Assembly (NCBI GenBank): GCA_963681505.1
Contig: OY811978.1
Location: 3,194,300-3,258,299, forward strand
Length of the DNA stretch: 64,000 nt
From: Eunapius fragilis
Taxonomy: Eukaryota > Porifera > Demospongiae > Spongillida > Spongillidae
Direction of reading: 5' to 3'
Shown here: piece after piece, positions 1 to 12,412 of the stretch
How the letters are laid out: each line of letters opens with the position of its first letter
Position numbering within the stretch: the stretch's first letter is position 1
Position numbers and translations under genes: made by a program
Notes under the pieces: model-generated
The model's input: the letters and a program-made list of their open reading frames with translations, nothing else
The model's database searches: none
What the model was told of the DNA's origin: nothing

Positions 1-1104
1 TTTCAAATATTACGCCATTTCTATGTGTACAGAAAACAGTTTCCTTTAATATTGGCATTTGCAGTTACAATCCATAAATGCCAAGGTTTGTCATTAGACT
101 GTGCAATTGTGGACCTGTCCAGGGATGTATTTGCAACAGGAATGGCCTATGTTGCCATGTCACGTGTGAGAACACTGGCTGGTCTGTATCTCTTAGCATT
201 TGATCCTACATCGATAAAAGTCAGCAGGGAGTGTACTGAAGAAGTAAACAGGTTACGTAAAGTATATAGAAGTGACATTCCGTGTATAGAGCTGTCTGCA
301 GTACCTAAACCAATAAAGAGTAAACCTCAGCGTATAGGTCTGACATTGGACAATATACCTCCCCATCCTAGTACATCCACCAAAGCCCAGGTTAAATCCA
401 CTGTTTATAATCCTATAAAATCTAAGACATCAGGAAGTGGAAAAAGACCTAGAGGGCGGCCACCTAAGCAGTGTGCACCCAGTTCATCTACTATAGATCT
501 TACTGTGGGTGATGTAAGGGTGCTTCGAGCAGAGAGAGTAACCACTTGGACACATCTCCGGTATTACCAAACGGATGAAGTGTGGCAACGTGAGAAATGT
601 ACACAACTGGGCCTTAGATTCCACAATACAAATAATTTTGAAATTGGTGGCCCCAACGTATTTTTAAATCGTCCTAACACTGAAAGAATATTGGGAGCAA
701 TAGGCGATGGCAATTGTCTCTTCAGATGTTTCTCACAAATAGTAACTGGTTCACCAGATCAGCACTATGCTGTGAGAATGTGTATCATTAGGCACATGCG
801 ACACATATCTCACCTTATAATAACATCTGAACAGTATGAGGGGGGGGATGATATTGAGACATATATAGCTACCACAAAAATGGATCAGATGGGTAGCTAT
901 GGTACACATATTGAAATGTTGACACTATCACACCTACTGTTGTGTAATGTAAACTCTTTTGATGCTGTGGCTTCAAATTGGTCATATGTGGCAGACCCTG
1001 GTCAGATTGATGCGAACATTCCTCAAAATATTGAAAGAAAATCAATGTATATTTACTGGACGAATGGAAATCATTTTGATGTTATAACCTCACAGCTGCC
1101 ATAA
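1..1104 (+). CDS. Helitron-type Pif1 helicase C-terminus with OTU cysteine protease domain (5' partial)
   Basis: The frame is open from base 1, so the 5' part lies outside the window. Residues about 15-90 match the C-terminal lobe of Pif1/Helitron superfamily-1 helicases: [12 protein letters not shown], then VAMSRVRT and the [13 protein letters not shown] strand. A basic linker follows with an AT-hook core (RPRGRPPK, about 475 bp into the window). The last 140 residues form an OTU cysteine protease domain: GDGNCLFR holds the catalytic Cys (near base 717), [14 protein letters not shown] follows, and NGNHFDVI supplies the catalytic His. OTU domains appended to Helitron Rep/helicase proteins are known in animal Helitrons, where they may trim ubiquitin. 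All visible catalytic residues are present, and the stop is at 1102-1104. The Rep nuclease and helicase core are upstream and unseen. No neighbour is obviously related. A host Pif1-OTU fusion is less likely. Confidence 0.85.
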   Translation, partial: FQILRHFYVYRKQFPLILAFAVTIHKCQGLSLDCAIVDLSRDVFATGMAYVAMSRVRTLAGLYLLAFDPTSIKVSRECTEEVNRLRKVYRSDIPCIELSAVPKPIKSKPQRIGLTLDNIPPHPSTSTKAQVKSTVYNPIKSKTSGSGKRPRGRPPKQCAPSSSTIDLTVGDVRVLRAERVTTWTHLRYYQTDEVWQREKCTQLGLRFHNTNNFEIGGPNVFLNRPNTERILGAIGDGNCLFRCFSQIVTGSPDQHYAVRMCIIRHMRHISHLIITSEQYEGGDDIETYIATTKMDQMGSYGTHIEMLTLSHLLLCNVNSFDAVASNWSYVADPGQIDANIPQNIERKSMYIYWTNGNHFDVITSQLP

Positions 1105-1885
1105 AGAGTCCAGTTTAGTTAACCATTGGACTAAATTGCACTGTAGCAGTCCAGTCCCTTGTAGTGGTGGCATACACATTGCTGACAAACTTCTGATCGC
1201 TATGCTTGTCTGCACTTAATACTATGACTGAGTTCTTTGTCCACCAAATATTGTGATTGGACTGGTCTAGCTGACAGAAGCAGACCAGGCTGTAATTCAG
1301 CCTATTTATATGGTGTATGCATGTATTGTGTATTTGTGTATTTGTGTATTTGTGTATATTTGGTATAATACAAGGCTCAGATTTTCTTTTGTAGCAAGTG
1401 GCTGCAGACAGTTGCCTTGCATTGTGTATGTCACCAGTTGTTGAGTTGTGTCCAGCAAGACCACTAAATGGTAACCATAACAGTAGACCAGTTGAAGCCA
1501 CATATTGCATTAACATGGAAGTAATGAAAATTCAATTCTGCCAGATAATGTTCTGTTAGGTGGCATGATTAAACCTTGAATTGTACATATGCCAAAAGCA
1601 GGCTACAATGAGTGAGCTGGTGCTCATGACACCCCCACCTTTGAGTGGATAATACATATATCTCTGCAAACCAACAGAGATATATGGGGGACCTGCTCCC
1701 ATGGCCAATGTAAATGCTACATTTGTGTGTTTGAAAACTGCAATTTATAATCCGTGTTGGTGATGCGCACAACAATTCATGATACATGCAAAAGTGTGGT
1801 ATTCACCTAACTTCTCATGTACATTTCAAGTGCTTTGTCCATTGTACACACCACCAGCACTAACAGCAGACTTTCTTGCCACCAC
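1105..1885. other. No gene recognised; 3' flank of Helitron helicase
   Basis: I see no domain or exon here. A short (TGTATTTG)n-like run lies at about 1325-1360. The stretch probably contains the 3' end of the Helitron, but I could not identify a terminal hairpin and CTRR end with confidence. Confidence 0.5.
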
Positions 1886-2085
1886 NNNNNNNNNNNNNNN
1901 NNNNNNNNNNNNNNNNNNNNNNNNNNNNNNNNNNNNNNNNNNNNNNNNNNNNNNNNNNNNNNNNNNNNNNNNNNNNNNNNNNNNNNNNNNNNNNNNNNNN
2001 NNNNNNNNNNNNNNNNNNNNNNNNNNNNNNNNNNNNNNNNNNNNNNNNNNNNNNNNNNNNNNNNNNNNNNNNNNNNNNNNNNNNN
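1886..2085. other. Assembly gap (200 N)
   Basis: Exactly 200 N, a placeholder gap. The sequence to its right (from 2086) is homologous to 63591 onward, while the sequence to its left is not homologous to the matching position there. The join is therefore not supported by colinearity. Confidence 0.99.
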
Positions 2086-2310
2086 GACATGATAACATTG
2101 GTGTTTTTTACCACCTAGCTCAACTCATTGCATACTACATGCTGTCAGTTGGAAACTGCTATTTATTTTTAATGGACCTTTTGAATTTGTTTGCAACGTT
2201 TCAGTTTCGTGTCATTGCGATTTCTCCATCACGTTTATTAGGATCTCATGAATTTTTTTAATATCATTAATTCATGTTACTGGCCATACACATGGCATTA
2301 TACCTTACTA

Positions 2311-3768
<1,458 letters not shown>

Positions 3769-3946
3769 CAATGTTAGCTTTCCTGAGAGCAGGGGCATCG
3801 TTCACACCATCTCCAGTCACAGCCACAACCAACCCCGCCCTCTGACATCCCTCCACAATACGGAGCTTTTGTGTGGGTGACGTCCGAGCAAAGATGATCT
3901 CAGGATAGCGGCTTAGAATGTCATCAAGTTCATCGTCTTGCTTCTT
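3769..3946 (-). CDS. ATPase P-domain exon ([11 protein letters not shown])
   Basis: 178 nt, phase 0 to 1. Contains [40 protein letters not shown] and [11 protein letters not shown]. The Mg2+-binding GDGVNDAPA motif is intact. Confidence 0.95.
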
Positions 3947-4186
3947 CTGTGGAGGCACAAGGAAACAATGAAGTGAGTGTTGCCACATCAGCATAGATGA
4001 CATCACTACTGCAAGGACCTCCTACTCCAAACCTCAGCATACTATTTTTAACAGCTAACTGTAGCCTGATGCCTGCTGATATCCCACACAAGTGACATCA
4101 AAGTGTAATGAGATATTTGTGCAACTCTTTGTCTTGTATTTATATTCTGCATATGCAATAAGCAGTACTGGGATCAACATTATCAA

Positions 4187-4255
4187 CCACACACAAAACA
4201 CACATACACACACAACACACACACACACACACATACACACATACACGCACACACA
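4187..4255. repeat. (CA)n microsatellite
   Basis: Imperfect CA dinucleotide run just downstream of a 40-nt ATPase exon. Confidence 0.9.
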
Positions 4256-4273
4256 ACCGTCCAATGAACTTAC

Positions 4274-4313
4274 AGCAAGCTCAGACCCATGAACCACAAT
4301 AGCTCTGGCTTCA
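4274..4313 (-). CDS. ATPase small exon (ARAIVVHGSELA)
   Basis: 40 nt, phase 2 to 0. EARAIVVHGSELA matches AKACVVHGSDLK of alpha subunits. Acceptor cttctag, donor gtaagt. Confidence 0.85.
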
Positions 4314-4426
4314 CTAGAAGGATTCCAAATATAATAACCCTTCAAATTCCCCTCACCCCTCCCACCCTCACTCCTCCCATGCTCACCCCTCCCACCCACA
4401 CCCTTCCCACCCTCCCTATCACCTAC

Positions 4427-4466
4427 TGTGCATTGTCTTCTCCAACCTCATCCAGCGTACTAACAC
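4427..4466 (-). CDS. ATPase small exon (VSTLDEVGEDNA)
   Basis: 40 nt with acceptor catgtag and donor gtaggt. Phase 1 to 2 fits both neighbours. The sequence resembles the variable ET-VEDIA segment, so the call rests mainly on phase and position. Confidence 0.6.
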
Positions 4467-4469
4467 CTA

Positions 4470-4972
4470 CATGTGGGCATGGCATATACATGTTAGGTAC
4501 ATGTGAGCATGACATATACATGTTAGGTACATGTGGGCATGACATATACATGTTAGGTACATGTGGGCATGACATATACATGTTAGATACATGTGGGCAT
4601 GACATATACATGTTAGGTACATGTGGGCATGACATATACATGTTAGGTACATGTGGACATGACATATACATGTTAGGTACATGTGAGCATGACATATACA
4701 TGTTAGGTACATGTGGACATGACATATACATGTTAGGTACATGTGAGCATGACATATACATGTTAAGTACATGTGAGCATGACATATACATGTTAGGTAC
4801 ATGTGGACATGACATATACATGTTAGGTACATGTGGGCATGACATATACATGTTAAGTACATGTGAGCATGACATATACATGTTAGGTACATGTGGACAT
4901 GACATATACATGTTAGGTACATGTGAGCATGACACATACATGTTAGGTACATGTGGGCATGGCATATACAGC
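4470..4972. repeat. 30-bp minisatellite, about 17 copies
   Basis: The unit contains gacatatacatgttaggtac followed by atgtgRgcat, with few substitutions and no length change. Because 30 is a multiple of three, it stays open in several frames, giving false long ORFs. It is an ATPase intron. Confidence 0.95.
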
Positions 4973-5008
4973 TAAAGTAGTTGCAGTAAGCAAAACCTCA
5001 CAACAAAC

Positions 5009-5081
5009 CTGTACTAATGATGCCAACTTTCCTCCCAATGGCCTTGGCTGTGAGGGGGTGGTCCCCTGTCACCATGATTAC
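5009..5081 (-). CDS. ATPase exon ([13 protein letters not shown])
   Basis: 73 nt, phase 0 to 1, [20 protein letters not shown] then IIST. The TGD motif of the P domain is intact. Confidence 0.92.
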
Positions 5082-5227
5082 CTGAAGATAAACATGTGAA
5101 GATTACACAGGTTTGGCAACAGTTGCTCATGGATATTCAATAGCACAGGTTTCTGTACTAAATCAGATTGGTTTTCATGATAACTGTTGATCTGGCCACA
5201 CACAAGAGCACAACACTATACACATAT

Positions 5228-5437
5228 AGAGTACAACATGCTAGATATGCCAAAGAGTAGTCTGAGTACAGTGAGTACAACATGCTAGATATGCAAAAGA
5301 GTAGTCTGAGTACAGAGAGTACAACATGCTAGATATGCCAAAGAGTAGTCTGAGTACAGTGAGTACAACATGCTAGATATGCCAAAGAGTAGTCTGAGTC
5401 CAGTGAGTACAACATGCTAGATATGCCAAAGAGTAGC
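5228..5437. repeat. 44-bp tandem repeat, about 5 copies
   Basis: The unit begins gagtacaacatgctagatat and ends near gtctgagtacag. Copies are more than 95% alike. Intronic. Confidence 0.9.
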
Positions 5438-5515
5438 ACCTCCACCTTACAATGAGTAATAATTTTTATGTATAAATATGTAACGATAGAAGTGCTGTAC
5501 AAAGGAATACATACA

Positions 5516-5603
5516 CACACCATTGTACACACATATATACACATACACACACACATAAACACACATACACACACACACACCACACAGACACACACACACA
5601 CAT
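5516..5603. repeat. (CA)n microsatellite
   Basis: Imperfect CA run immediately beyond the donor of the IDPPR exon. Confidence 0.85.
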
Positions 5604-5615
5604 TAGGCGCTGTAC

Positions 5616-5726
5616 CTTAATTCCAGCTACCCTACAAACTTGAACAGCTCCTGGGACAGCAGCACGTGGCGGGTCAATGAGTGACACCAGCCCCACATAA
5701 CAGAGGTCGTCAAGGAAACGTTCGGT
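5616..5726 (-). CDS. ATPase exon (hinge, IDPPRAAVP)
   Basis: 111 nt, phase 0 to 0, with [20 protein letters not shown] then CRVAGIK. DPPR is the N/P hinge motif of P2 ATPases. Confidence 0.93.
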
Positions 5727-5790
5727 CTGCAACGAGGCAAAACCACGCCCATTTCCATACACGCTACACACACCACCCTTCCCAACTCAC

Positions 5791-5854
5791 ATGATCAGGA
5801 TCAAATGGATACCCAAGTGGGAACAACTTAACATCCAAGTACTTGTGCGCAAAC
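5791..5854 (-). CDS. ATPase exon (YPFDPDH)
   Basis: 64 nt, phase 2 to 0, FAHKYLDVKLFPLGYPFDPD, equal to the FCHLLLP...FQFDTDE region. Donor gtgagt. Confidence 0.82.
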
Positions 5855-5888
5855 CTACCAGAGGGGTGAGCGTCATGTGAGAGAGAGA

Positions 5889-5966
5889 GATACACACACA
5901 CACACATACACACACACACATACACACACACATACACACACACATACACAGACACACACACACACA

Positions 5967-6014
<48 letters not shown>
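5889..6014. repeat. (CA)n microsatellite
   Basis: CA run with occasional TA and GA steps, about 125 bp, in an ATPase intron. Confidence 0.9.
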
Positions 6015-6059
6015 ACATCTTGACTACTGCAGCCCCACTACATTGCTAAGACAACTCAC

Positions 6060-6142
6060 CCCAGAACCCTCTCCCCCAGGTTCCCTAGCTGGGTATAGGC
6101 GGCGTTGAATTGGTCAATGAATGTCCCATCCTTCTGCACCTC
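6060..6142 (-). CDS. ATPase exon (GNLGERVLG)
   Basis: 83 nt, phase 0 to 2, EVQKDGTFIDQFNAAYTQLG then NLGERVLG, the conserved LGERVLGF strand of alpha subunits. Confidence 0.88.
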
Positions 6143-6206
6143 CTAATATTTAAAAATTAAAGTGAAACAGGTCCCCTTGAGTAGCAGCTTTGATGTGTAT
6201 CGTGAC

Positions 6207-6262
6207 CTTTCCATCGTTGTCAAGGTAGCAGGAGCTAAGCTCAAGTATCTTCTCTGGAGCCC
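6207..6262 (-). CDS. ATPase exon (KGAPEK)
   Basis: 56 nt, phase 1 to 0, GAPEKILELSSCYLDNDGK. KGAPE is the conserved nucleotide-domain motif of P2 ATPases. Confidence 0.88.
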
Positions 6263-6349
6263 CTGTGGGCAGTGAAATGAATATTGCATTACTGGGGGGT
6301 GGGGGAGGTAAGGGGATTTTATTGCGTGGGAAAGGGTGGTAATAAAGAC

Positions 6350-6401
6350 CTTTCATCACCAGTAAATATCCATTTCTGTTTGGTTGTTCATGGATAGAGA
6401 G
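6350..6401 (-). CDS. ATPase small exon (LSIHEQPNRNGYLLVMK)
   Basis: 52 nt, phase 0 to 1, with acceptor ttgtag and donor gtcttt. It matches LSIHKNPN...LLVMK of alpha subunits and joins in phase to GAPEK of the next exon. Confidence 0.85.
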
Positions 6402-6467
6402 CTACAACCAAGCAATGGGAGATACATACAATACATGTAATAGATGGTCAGCTATGTGCACATAGAA

Positions 6468-6772
<305 letters not shown>

Positions 6773-6803
6773 CGTGCATCACATGGAGGATACATCTACA
6801 CAC

Positions 6804-6936
6804 CTGGTATTTGTTGGTAGAATTGAAGGGTATCTCAAATACCTTGGGATACCTAGCACGGCATTCCATCACAGGGCCAACTTCAAGTTCATAACACTTG
6901 AGCAGACCTGCCTCAGAGGCATCTCCAATGCAGATC
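6804..6936 (-). CDS. ATPase nucleotide-domain exon ([14 protein letters not shown])
   Basis: 133 nt. Joins the previous exon to give [18 protein letters not shown], then [19 protein letters not shown]. Both motifs are typical of Na+/K+ and H+/K+ pumps. The phase-2 start completes an Arg codon from the upstream exon. Confidence 0.92.
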
Positions 6937-6959
6937 CTTCAGGGTAATGAGAGACAGAG

Positions 6960-7290
6960 GTGGAGGGAAAGAGAGAGGGTGAGGGGGAAGGATGAGCAGG
7001 TGAGGTATGAGGGTATGCACGATGAGCAGGTGAGGGTATGTATGAGAAGGTGAGGTATGCATGAGCAGGTGAGGATATGTATGAGCAGGTGAGGTATGAG
7101 GGTATGTATGATGAGCAGGTGAGGGTATTATGCGAAGGTGAGGTATGCATGAGCAGGTGAGGATATGTATGAGCAGGTGAGGTATGCATCAGCAGGTGAG
7201 GTATGCATGAGCAGGTGAGGGTATGTATGAGCAGGTGAGGTATGATGGTATGTATGATGAGCAGGTGAGGGTATGTATGCGTATGAAGTG
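6960..7290. repeat. Minisatellite, about 20-bp unit gagcaggtgagggtatgtat (block A)
   Basis: Variable units of gagcaggtgag plus gtatgtat or gtatgcat. The same array recurs at 10265-10770 in duplicate block B. Intronic. Confidence 0.92.
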
Positions 7291-7335
7291 GTGAAGCTTT
7301 GTATGTCAGTAGGACATGACCATAAAAGGACATAC

Positions 7336-7421
7336 CTGTCCATGATCTTCTTATGCTCCTCCCCATCCCTGAAGGTTGTCCTGCTACAGAGGCTGACCAC
7401 CATAACCAGGGCATCCCACCC
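7336..7421 (-). CDS. ATPase nucleotide-domain exon (block A)
   Basis: Phase 0 to 2, WDALVMVVSLCSRTTF then RDGEEHKKIMD, equal to the WLALSRIAGLCNRA region of alpha subunits. Donor gtatgt. Confidence 0.85.
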
Positions 7422-7450
7422 CTTTGAGAATGGCTATGTGGAAAGGGTAG

Positions 7451-7454
<4 letters not shown>

Positions 7455-7521
<67 letters not shown>
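7455..7521. repeat. (TG)n microsatellite
   Basis: Pure TG, about 65 bp. The matching place in block B (10919-10933) has only a few repeats. Confidence 0.9.
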
Positions 7522-7523
<2 letters not shown>

Positions 7524-7734
7524 TGGGAATTAAGTATGTGACTTTGCACATTGTAAGATTGTCACGAGACATTTTATGACAAAATCTTTTTCAAGTTTTC
7601 AAACTATTTTTATTAGGCACTAATAACATCTGCTAAAATACTTACTAAACCTGGACCATCCATTGCAGAGTACATGTAATAAGCACTCAGCTGATGTACA
7701 TTCAATGGCAATGGTTGTCTTCTTTTGGTTGTGG

Positions 7735-8097
7735 TATCCTTGGATACCATTACCTTACCCTCATCCTTGGATACCACTACCTTACCCTCATCCTTGGATA
7801 CCACTACTTTATCCTCATCCTTGGATACCACTACCTTAGCCTCATCCTTGGATACCACTACCTTACCCTCATCCTTGGATACCACTACCTTACCCTCGTC
7901 CTTGGATACCACTACCTTACCCTCATCCTTGGATACCACTACCTTACCCTCATCCTTGGATACCACTACCTTACCCTCGTCCTTGGATACCACTACCTTA
8001 CCCTCATCCTTGGATACCACTACCTTACCCTCATCCTTGGATACCACTACCTTACCCTCGTCCTTGAATACCACTACCTTACCCTCATCCTTGGTTC
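7735..8097. repeat. 27-bp minisatellite, about 13 copies (block A)
   Basis: The unit contains cttggataccactacctta plus ccctcatc. Homologous to the 19-copy array in block B. Open in several frames because 27 is a multiple of three. Confidence 0.95.
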
Positions 8098-8159
8098 AGT
8101 GTGAGGTGTGGCATCATGGATTGTTCCTTCACACCACATGTGAGCTATTGTGGATAATA

Positions 8160-8705
8160 GAGGTAGGGGAAGGGAGAGGTAGGGGAAGGGAGAGGTAGGG
8201 GGGAGGGAGAGGTGGGGGGAGGGGGAGGTATTGGGGAGGGAGAGGTGGGGGGAGGGAGAGGTAGGGGAGAGAGAGGGAGAGGTAGGGGGAGGAGAGGTAG
8301 GGGAGGAAGAGGTAGGGGAGGGAGAGGTAGGGGGAGGGAAAGGTAGGGGAGGGGGAGGGGGAGGGGGAGGGAGAGGTGGGAGGAGAGGAAAGAGGTGTGT
8401 GGCGTGTGGGAGACATCAACACAAATGAGCCACAGAGGCTACAGGGGGGGTGGGGGGACAATAGGGGACCAGGGAGGGGGAGAGACATGGGGACAAGGGA
8501 GGAGGGGGGGACATGGGGACCAGAGAAGGGGAGGGACATGGAGAACAGGGAGGGGGAGGGACATGGGGAACAGGGAGGGGGAGGGACATGGGGACCAGGG
8601 AGGGGAAGGGACATGAGGGACCAGGGAGGGAAGGGACATGGGGACCAGGGAGGGCAAGGGACATGGGGACCAGGGAGGGGGAGGGACATAGGGACCAGGT
8701 AGGGG
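8160..8705. repeat. Purine-rich minisatellites (block A)
   Basis: Two arrays: gggagaggtagggg units (8160-8390), and about 25-bp units of gggacatggggaccagggag (8460-8700). Confidence 0.9.
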
Positions 8706-8722
8706 TAGAGACACCAACTCAC

Positions 8723-8864
8723 CCACAGTCATCCTGTTCTCTGTGAGTGTCCCTGTCTTGTCAGAACAGATGACAGAGGTACTTCCCAATGTCTCCACTG
8801 CCTCCAGCTTACGGACCAGACAGTTCTTGGCCTTCATGCGTTGGGCACACAGTGTTAGACACAC
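8723..8864 (-). CDS. ATPase phosphorylation-site exon (block A, intact)
   Basis: 142 nt, phase 0 to 1. Reads [30 protein letters not shown] and [15 protein letters not shown]. The phosphorylated Asp of DKTGT is present. The next expected segment (about 25-30 residues) was not found before the exon at 7421. Confidence 0.93.
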
Positions 8865-8944
8865 CTGCATGTAGGATGCTATGATATCACACAGGTATGC
8901 CCATGCTCCAATACAAGTACCAGTATTTTAAGTACAGTGAAGGT

Positions 8945-9128
8945 ATACCTTAGGCTTAAGGTAGGCCAATCCCTTAGGCTTGAGGGTAGGCCAATCCCTT
9001 AGGCTTAAGCTTAAGGTAGGCCAATCCCTTAGGCTTAGGGTAGGCCGATCTCTTAGGCTCAGGGTAGGCCAATCCCTTAGGCTTAAGGTAGGCCAATCTC
9101 TTAGGCTTACAGTCAGGGTAGGCAGCAA
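8945..9128. repeat. Minisatellite taggccaatcccttaggctt (block A)
   Basis: About 24-bp units. The same family is longer in block B at 12068-12400. It abuts the donor of the TM3/TM4 exon. Confidence 0.9.
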
Positions 9129-9292
9129 TCCTTCTGGAACATTAGCAGTTATTATGCCAATGAGGGAAATAGTAGCCTCAAGCCAGTGGTATCCCAAGGT
9201 GATAGCGATGGCAAAGAAGACCACACCCACAACCACAGCAAAGATGGATATGAGATGTATGAAGTGTTCTATCTCCAACTGCAGCGTTGTTC
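9111..9292 (-). CDS. ATPase TM3/TM4 exon (block A, intact)
   Basis: 182 nt, phase 1 to 0. Contains [13 protein letters not shown], a hydrophobic TM3, then [12 protein letters not shown] and the ion-binding motif [10 protein letters not shown]. Donor gtaagc. Confidence 0.92.
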
Positions 9293-9299
9293 CTGGGGA

Positions 9300-9515
9300 A
9301 GAGGAAGGATGTTGAAGAGGAGATGGGAGAAGGGGTGGAGGGTGACGGTAAGGGAGCATGTGGTTGGAGAGGGTGGAGGGTGAGGGAGCATGTGGATGGA
9401 GTGGGTGGAGGGTGAGGAACAGAAAGGTGGAGGGTGAGGGAGCATGTGGATGGAGAGGGTGGAGGGTGAGGGATGGAGAGGTGGAGGTGAGGGTGGAGGG
9501 TGACATGTGATGGAG
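9300..9515. repeat. Minisatellite gagggtggagggtgagggag
   Basis: About 40-bp higher-order units with agcatgtggatgga, right beside the TM3 exon acceptor. Confidence 0.85.
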
Positions 9516-9881
9516 ATGTAGCATACAGTTCTGGCTGTAAGCCACAGGAAATTGAGACAATGAAGAAGTGGAGGTAACACCAAATTGGGTGATATCACAG
9601 GACTAAGCATACTGCTGGCCTTGGGTGATCAAAGACACATGTGATGTGCACGCTCAGTAGTGCAACCCACACACACTGCCTATTCAGTGGTCAGGCAGCC
9701 CTATAGTGGACATAATGTAGCCTTTTGCTATGTATACACCATGTCAGCAATTTGCTACATACAGTAGTGCTGAAGTCGCATGGGGGTGAAAGTGCTACCC
9801 TTCAAGGGGCCGTAACATCACTGCGGGGGTAAATAACTACAATTTTTTTTTTTTAAAGAGAGAAAGGAACGTGTTCCTTAC

Positions 9882-9968
9882 TTTCAGCTGGGATGGATCC
9901 GGTGAGTTGAGCAATACGGCCCATGATTGTGTTGTCTCCTGTCTTGACCACAACGCCCGTGCAGGTAC
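9882..9968 (-). CDS. ATPase exon before TM3
   Basis: 87 nt, phase 1 to 1, reading GTCTGVVVKTGDNTIMGRIA then QLTGSIPAE. It matches the conserved [20 protein letters not shown] strand of alpha subunits. It lies between duplicate block B and block A. Confidence 0.88.
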
Positions 9969-10264
9969 CTTTTGAAAGAGGGTAAAATGTGTAAAGACAA
10001 TGAAGTGGTCTTGTCCCCCACCCCCCCCCCCCCACCCCCCCCCTCCCCCACAGAATGAAGTGGTGTTGTCGCCCCCCAACAGAACACACTTTGTGTGGCG
10101 CACATTGCAAAGGATGTTAAATATAGAAATAGTCTAATTACATATATCAATGAGGCTTTGCAGGGAATGAATATACACCACCAAGTACATATACATCTTT
10201 GTGCACTTGTAATGCAGGCATGTTGTAGAAATGCAAAACTGTACTTTTAAGGCATTACCCTTCC
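9969..10264. other. Junction between duplicate blocks; no gene
   Basis: Contains a C-rich tract (10016-10050) and otherwise unremarkable sequence. Homology of block B to block A stops near 10255, where ctctcattaccctg (minus strand) is followed by unrelated sequence. Confidence 0.6.
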
Positions 10265-10770
10265 AGGGTAATGAGAGACAGAGGGTATGTATGAGCAGGT
10301 GAGGTATGCATGAGCAGGTGGGGTATGCATGAGCAGGTGAGGGTATGTATGAGCAGGTGAGGGTATGTATGAGCAGGTGAGGGTATGTATGAGCAGGTGA
10401 GGTATGCATGAGCAGGTGAGGGTATGTATGAGCAGGTGAGGGTATGTATGAGCAGGTGAGGGTATGTATGAGCAGGTGAGGTATGCATGAGCAGGTGAGG
10501 GTATGTATGAGCAGGTGAGGGTATGTATGAGCAGGTGAGGTATGCATGAGCAGGTGAGGGTATGTATGAGCAGGTGAGGGTATGCATGAGCATGTGAAGG
10601 TATGTATGAGCAGGTGAGGTATGTATGAGCAGGTGAGTATGCATGAGCAGGTGAGGGTATGTATGAGCAGGTGAGGTATGCATGAGCATGTGAAGGTATG
10701 TATGAGCAGGTGAGGGTATATATGAGGAGCAGGTGATGGTATGTATGTGTATGAGGTAGTGAGGGTATGT
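10265..10770. repeat. Minisatellite gagcaggtgagggtatgtat (block B)
   Basis: About 25 units, longer than the partner array in block A at 6960-7290. Confidence 0.92.
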
Positions 10771-10803
10771 ATGTCAGTAGGATATGACCATTAAAGGACA
10801 TAC

Positions 10804-10889
10804 CTGTCCATGATCTTCTTATGCTCCTCCCCATCCCTGAAGGTTGTCCTGCTGCAGAGGCCAACCACCATTGCCAGGGCATCCCACCC
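10804..10889 (-). pseudogene. Duplicate ATPase nucleotide-domain exon (block B)
   Basis: Reads GWDALAMVVGLCSRTTF then RDGEEHKKIMD, intact and 86 nt long, as in its partner at 7336-7421. The following exon (GDASE) is absent from this block: homology ends within about 10 bases of its acceptor, near 10255. Confidence 0.8.
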
Positions 10890-11117
10890 CTTTGAGGATG
10901 GCTACATGGGGAGGGTGGATGTGTGTGTGTGTAGTAGGGAATTAAGTATGTGACTTTGCACATTGTAGGACTGTCACAAGATGTTTTATGGCAAAATCTT
11001 TTCAAGTTTTCATACTTTTTTATTAGGCACTAATAAAATCTGGACCATTGCAGAGTAATAAGCACTGAACTGATGTACATTTCAATGGCAATGGTTGTCT
11101 TCTTTTGGTTGTGGTAT

Positions 11118-11640
11118 CCTCCTTGGATACCACTACCTTACCCTCATCCTTGGATACCACTACCTTACCCTCATCCTTGGATGCCATTACCTTACCCTCA
11201 TCCTTGGATACCACTACCTTACCCTCGTCCTTGGATACCACTACCTTACCCTCATCCTTGGATGCCACTACCTTACCCTCATCCTTGGATACCACTACCT
11301 TACCCTCATCCTTGGATACCACTACCTTACCCTCATCCTTGGATACCACTACCTTACCCTCGTCCTTGGATACCACTACCTTACCCTCATCCTTGGATAC
11401 CACTACCTTACCCTCATCCTTGGATACCACTACCTTACCCTCGTCCTTGGATACCACTACCTTACCCTCATCCTTGGATACCACTACCTTACCCTCATCC
11501 TTGGATACCACTACCTTACCCTCGTCCTTGGATACCACTACCTTACCCTCATCCTTGGATACCACTACCTTACCCTCGTCCTTGGATACCACTACCTTAC
11601 CCTCATCCTTGGATACCACTACCTTACCCTCATCCTTGGT
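11118..11640. repeat. 27-bp minisatellite, about 19 copies (block B)
   Basis: Same unit as at 7735-8097, with six more copies. Confidence 0.95.
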
Positions 11641-11857
11641 TCAGTGTGAGGTGTGGCATCATGGATTGTTCCTTCATACCACATGTGAGCTATTGTGGAT
11701 AATAGAGGTAGGGAGATGGAGAGGTAGGGGAGAGAGAGGTGGGGGGAGGGAGAGAGGGGAGAGAGAGGTGGGAGGAGAGGGAGAACACAAATGAGCCACA
11801 GAGGCTATAGAGGGGGAGGGACTTGGGGGACCAGGGTGGGGAGGGACACAGACTCAC

Positions 11858-11990
11858 CCGCAGTCATCCTGTTCTCTGTGAGCTTGTCAGAACAGATGAC
11901 AGAGGTACTTCCCAATGTCTCCACTGCCTCCAGCTTACGGACCAGACAGTTCTTGGCCTTCATGCATTGAGCACACAGTGTTAGACACAC
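11858..11990 (-). pseudogene. Duplicate ATPase phosphorylation-loop exon (block B) with 9-nt deletion
   Basis: Copy of the exon at 8723-8864, but nine bases are missing in phase. The signature [11 protein letters not shown] becomes CSDKLTEN, which loses Thr-Gly-Thr after the phosphorylated Asp. Family knowledge says such a protein could not form or transmit the phosphoenzyme normally. Confidence 0.9.
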
Positions 11991-12067
11991 CTGCATGTAG
12001 GATGCTATGATATCACATAAGTATGCCCCTTCTCCAATACAAGTACCAGTATTTTAAGTACAGTGAA

Positions 12068-12412
12068 GGTATCCCTTAGCCCTACAGTTAGGGTAGGCTA
12101 ATCCCTTATGCTAAGGGAGGCCAATCTCTTAGGCTTTAGGTAGGCCAATCCCTTAGGCTTAGGGTAGGCCAATCTCTTAGGCTTTAATAGGCCAATCCCT
12201 TAGGCTTAGGGTAGGCCAATCTCTTAGGCTTAAGGTAGGCCAATCCCTTAGGCTTAGGGTAGGCCAATCCCTTAGGCTTACAGTTAGGGTAGGCCAATCC
12301 CTTAGGCTTAGGGTAGGCCAAATAATCCCTTAGGCTTAGGGTAGGCTTAGGGTAGGCCAATCCCTTAGGCTTAGGGTAGGCCAATCCCTTAGGCTTACAG
12401 TCAGGGTAGGCA
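12068..12412. repeat. Minisatellite taggccaatcccttaggctt (block B)
   Basis: About 14 units with insertions and deletions. Matches 8945-9128. Confidence 0.9.

Noticed and set aside
1779-2261. Frames crossing the N gap, also at 59026-59388
   Set aside because: Made of unknown residues across placeholder gaps. No evidence of coding.
4470-4972. CRISPR-like regular repeats
   Set aside because: Units are contiguous with no spacers, and the genome is eukaryotic. It is a minisatellite.
7540-8420. Searching for the missing ATPase exon after the phosphorylation loop (cctctgtggctcatttgtg, present in blocks A and B)
   Set aside because: It looks like AHLC in one frame but meets a stop within three codons, so I did not call it an exon.
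11023-11794. 200-residue frames of repeated DEGKVVVSK, SLDTTTLPS or LGYHYLTLI, also at 7613-8198
   Set aside because: A 27-bp repeat keeps all frames open. It lies in an intron and no exon signals border it.
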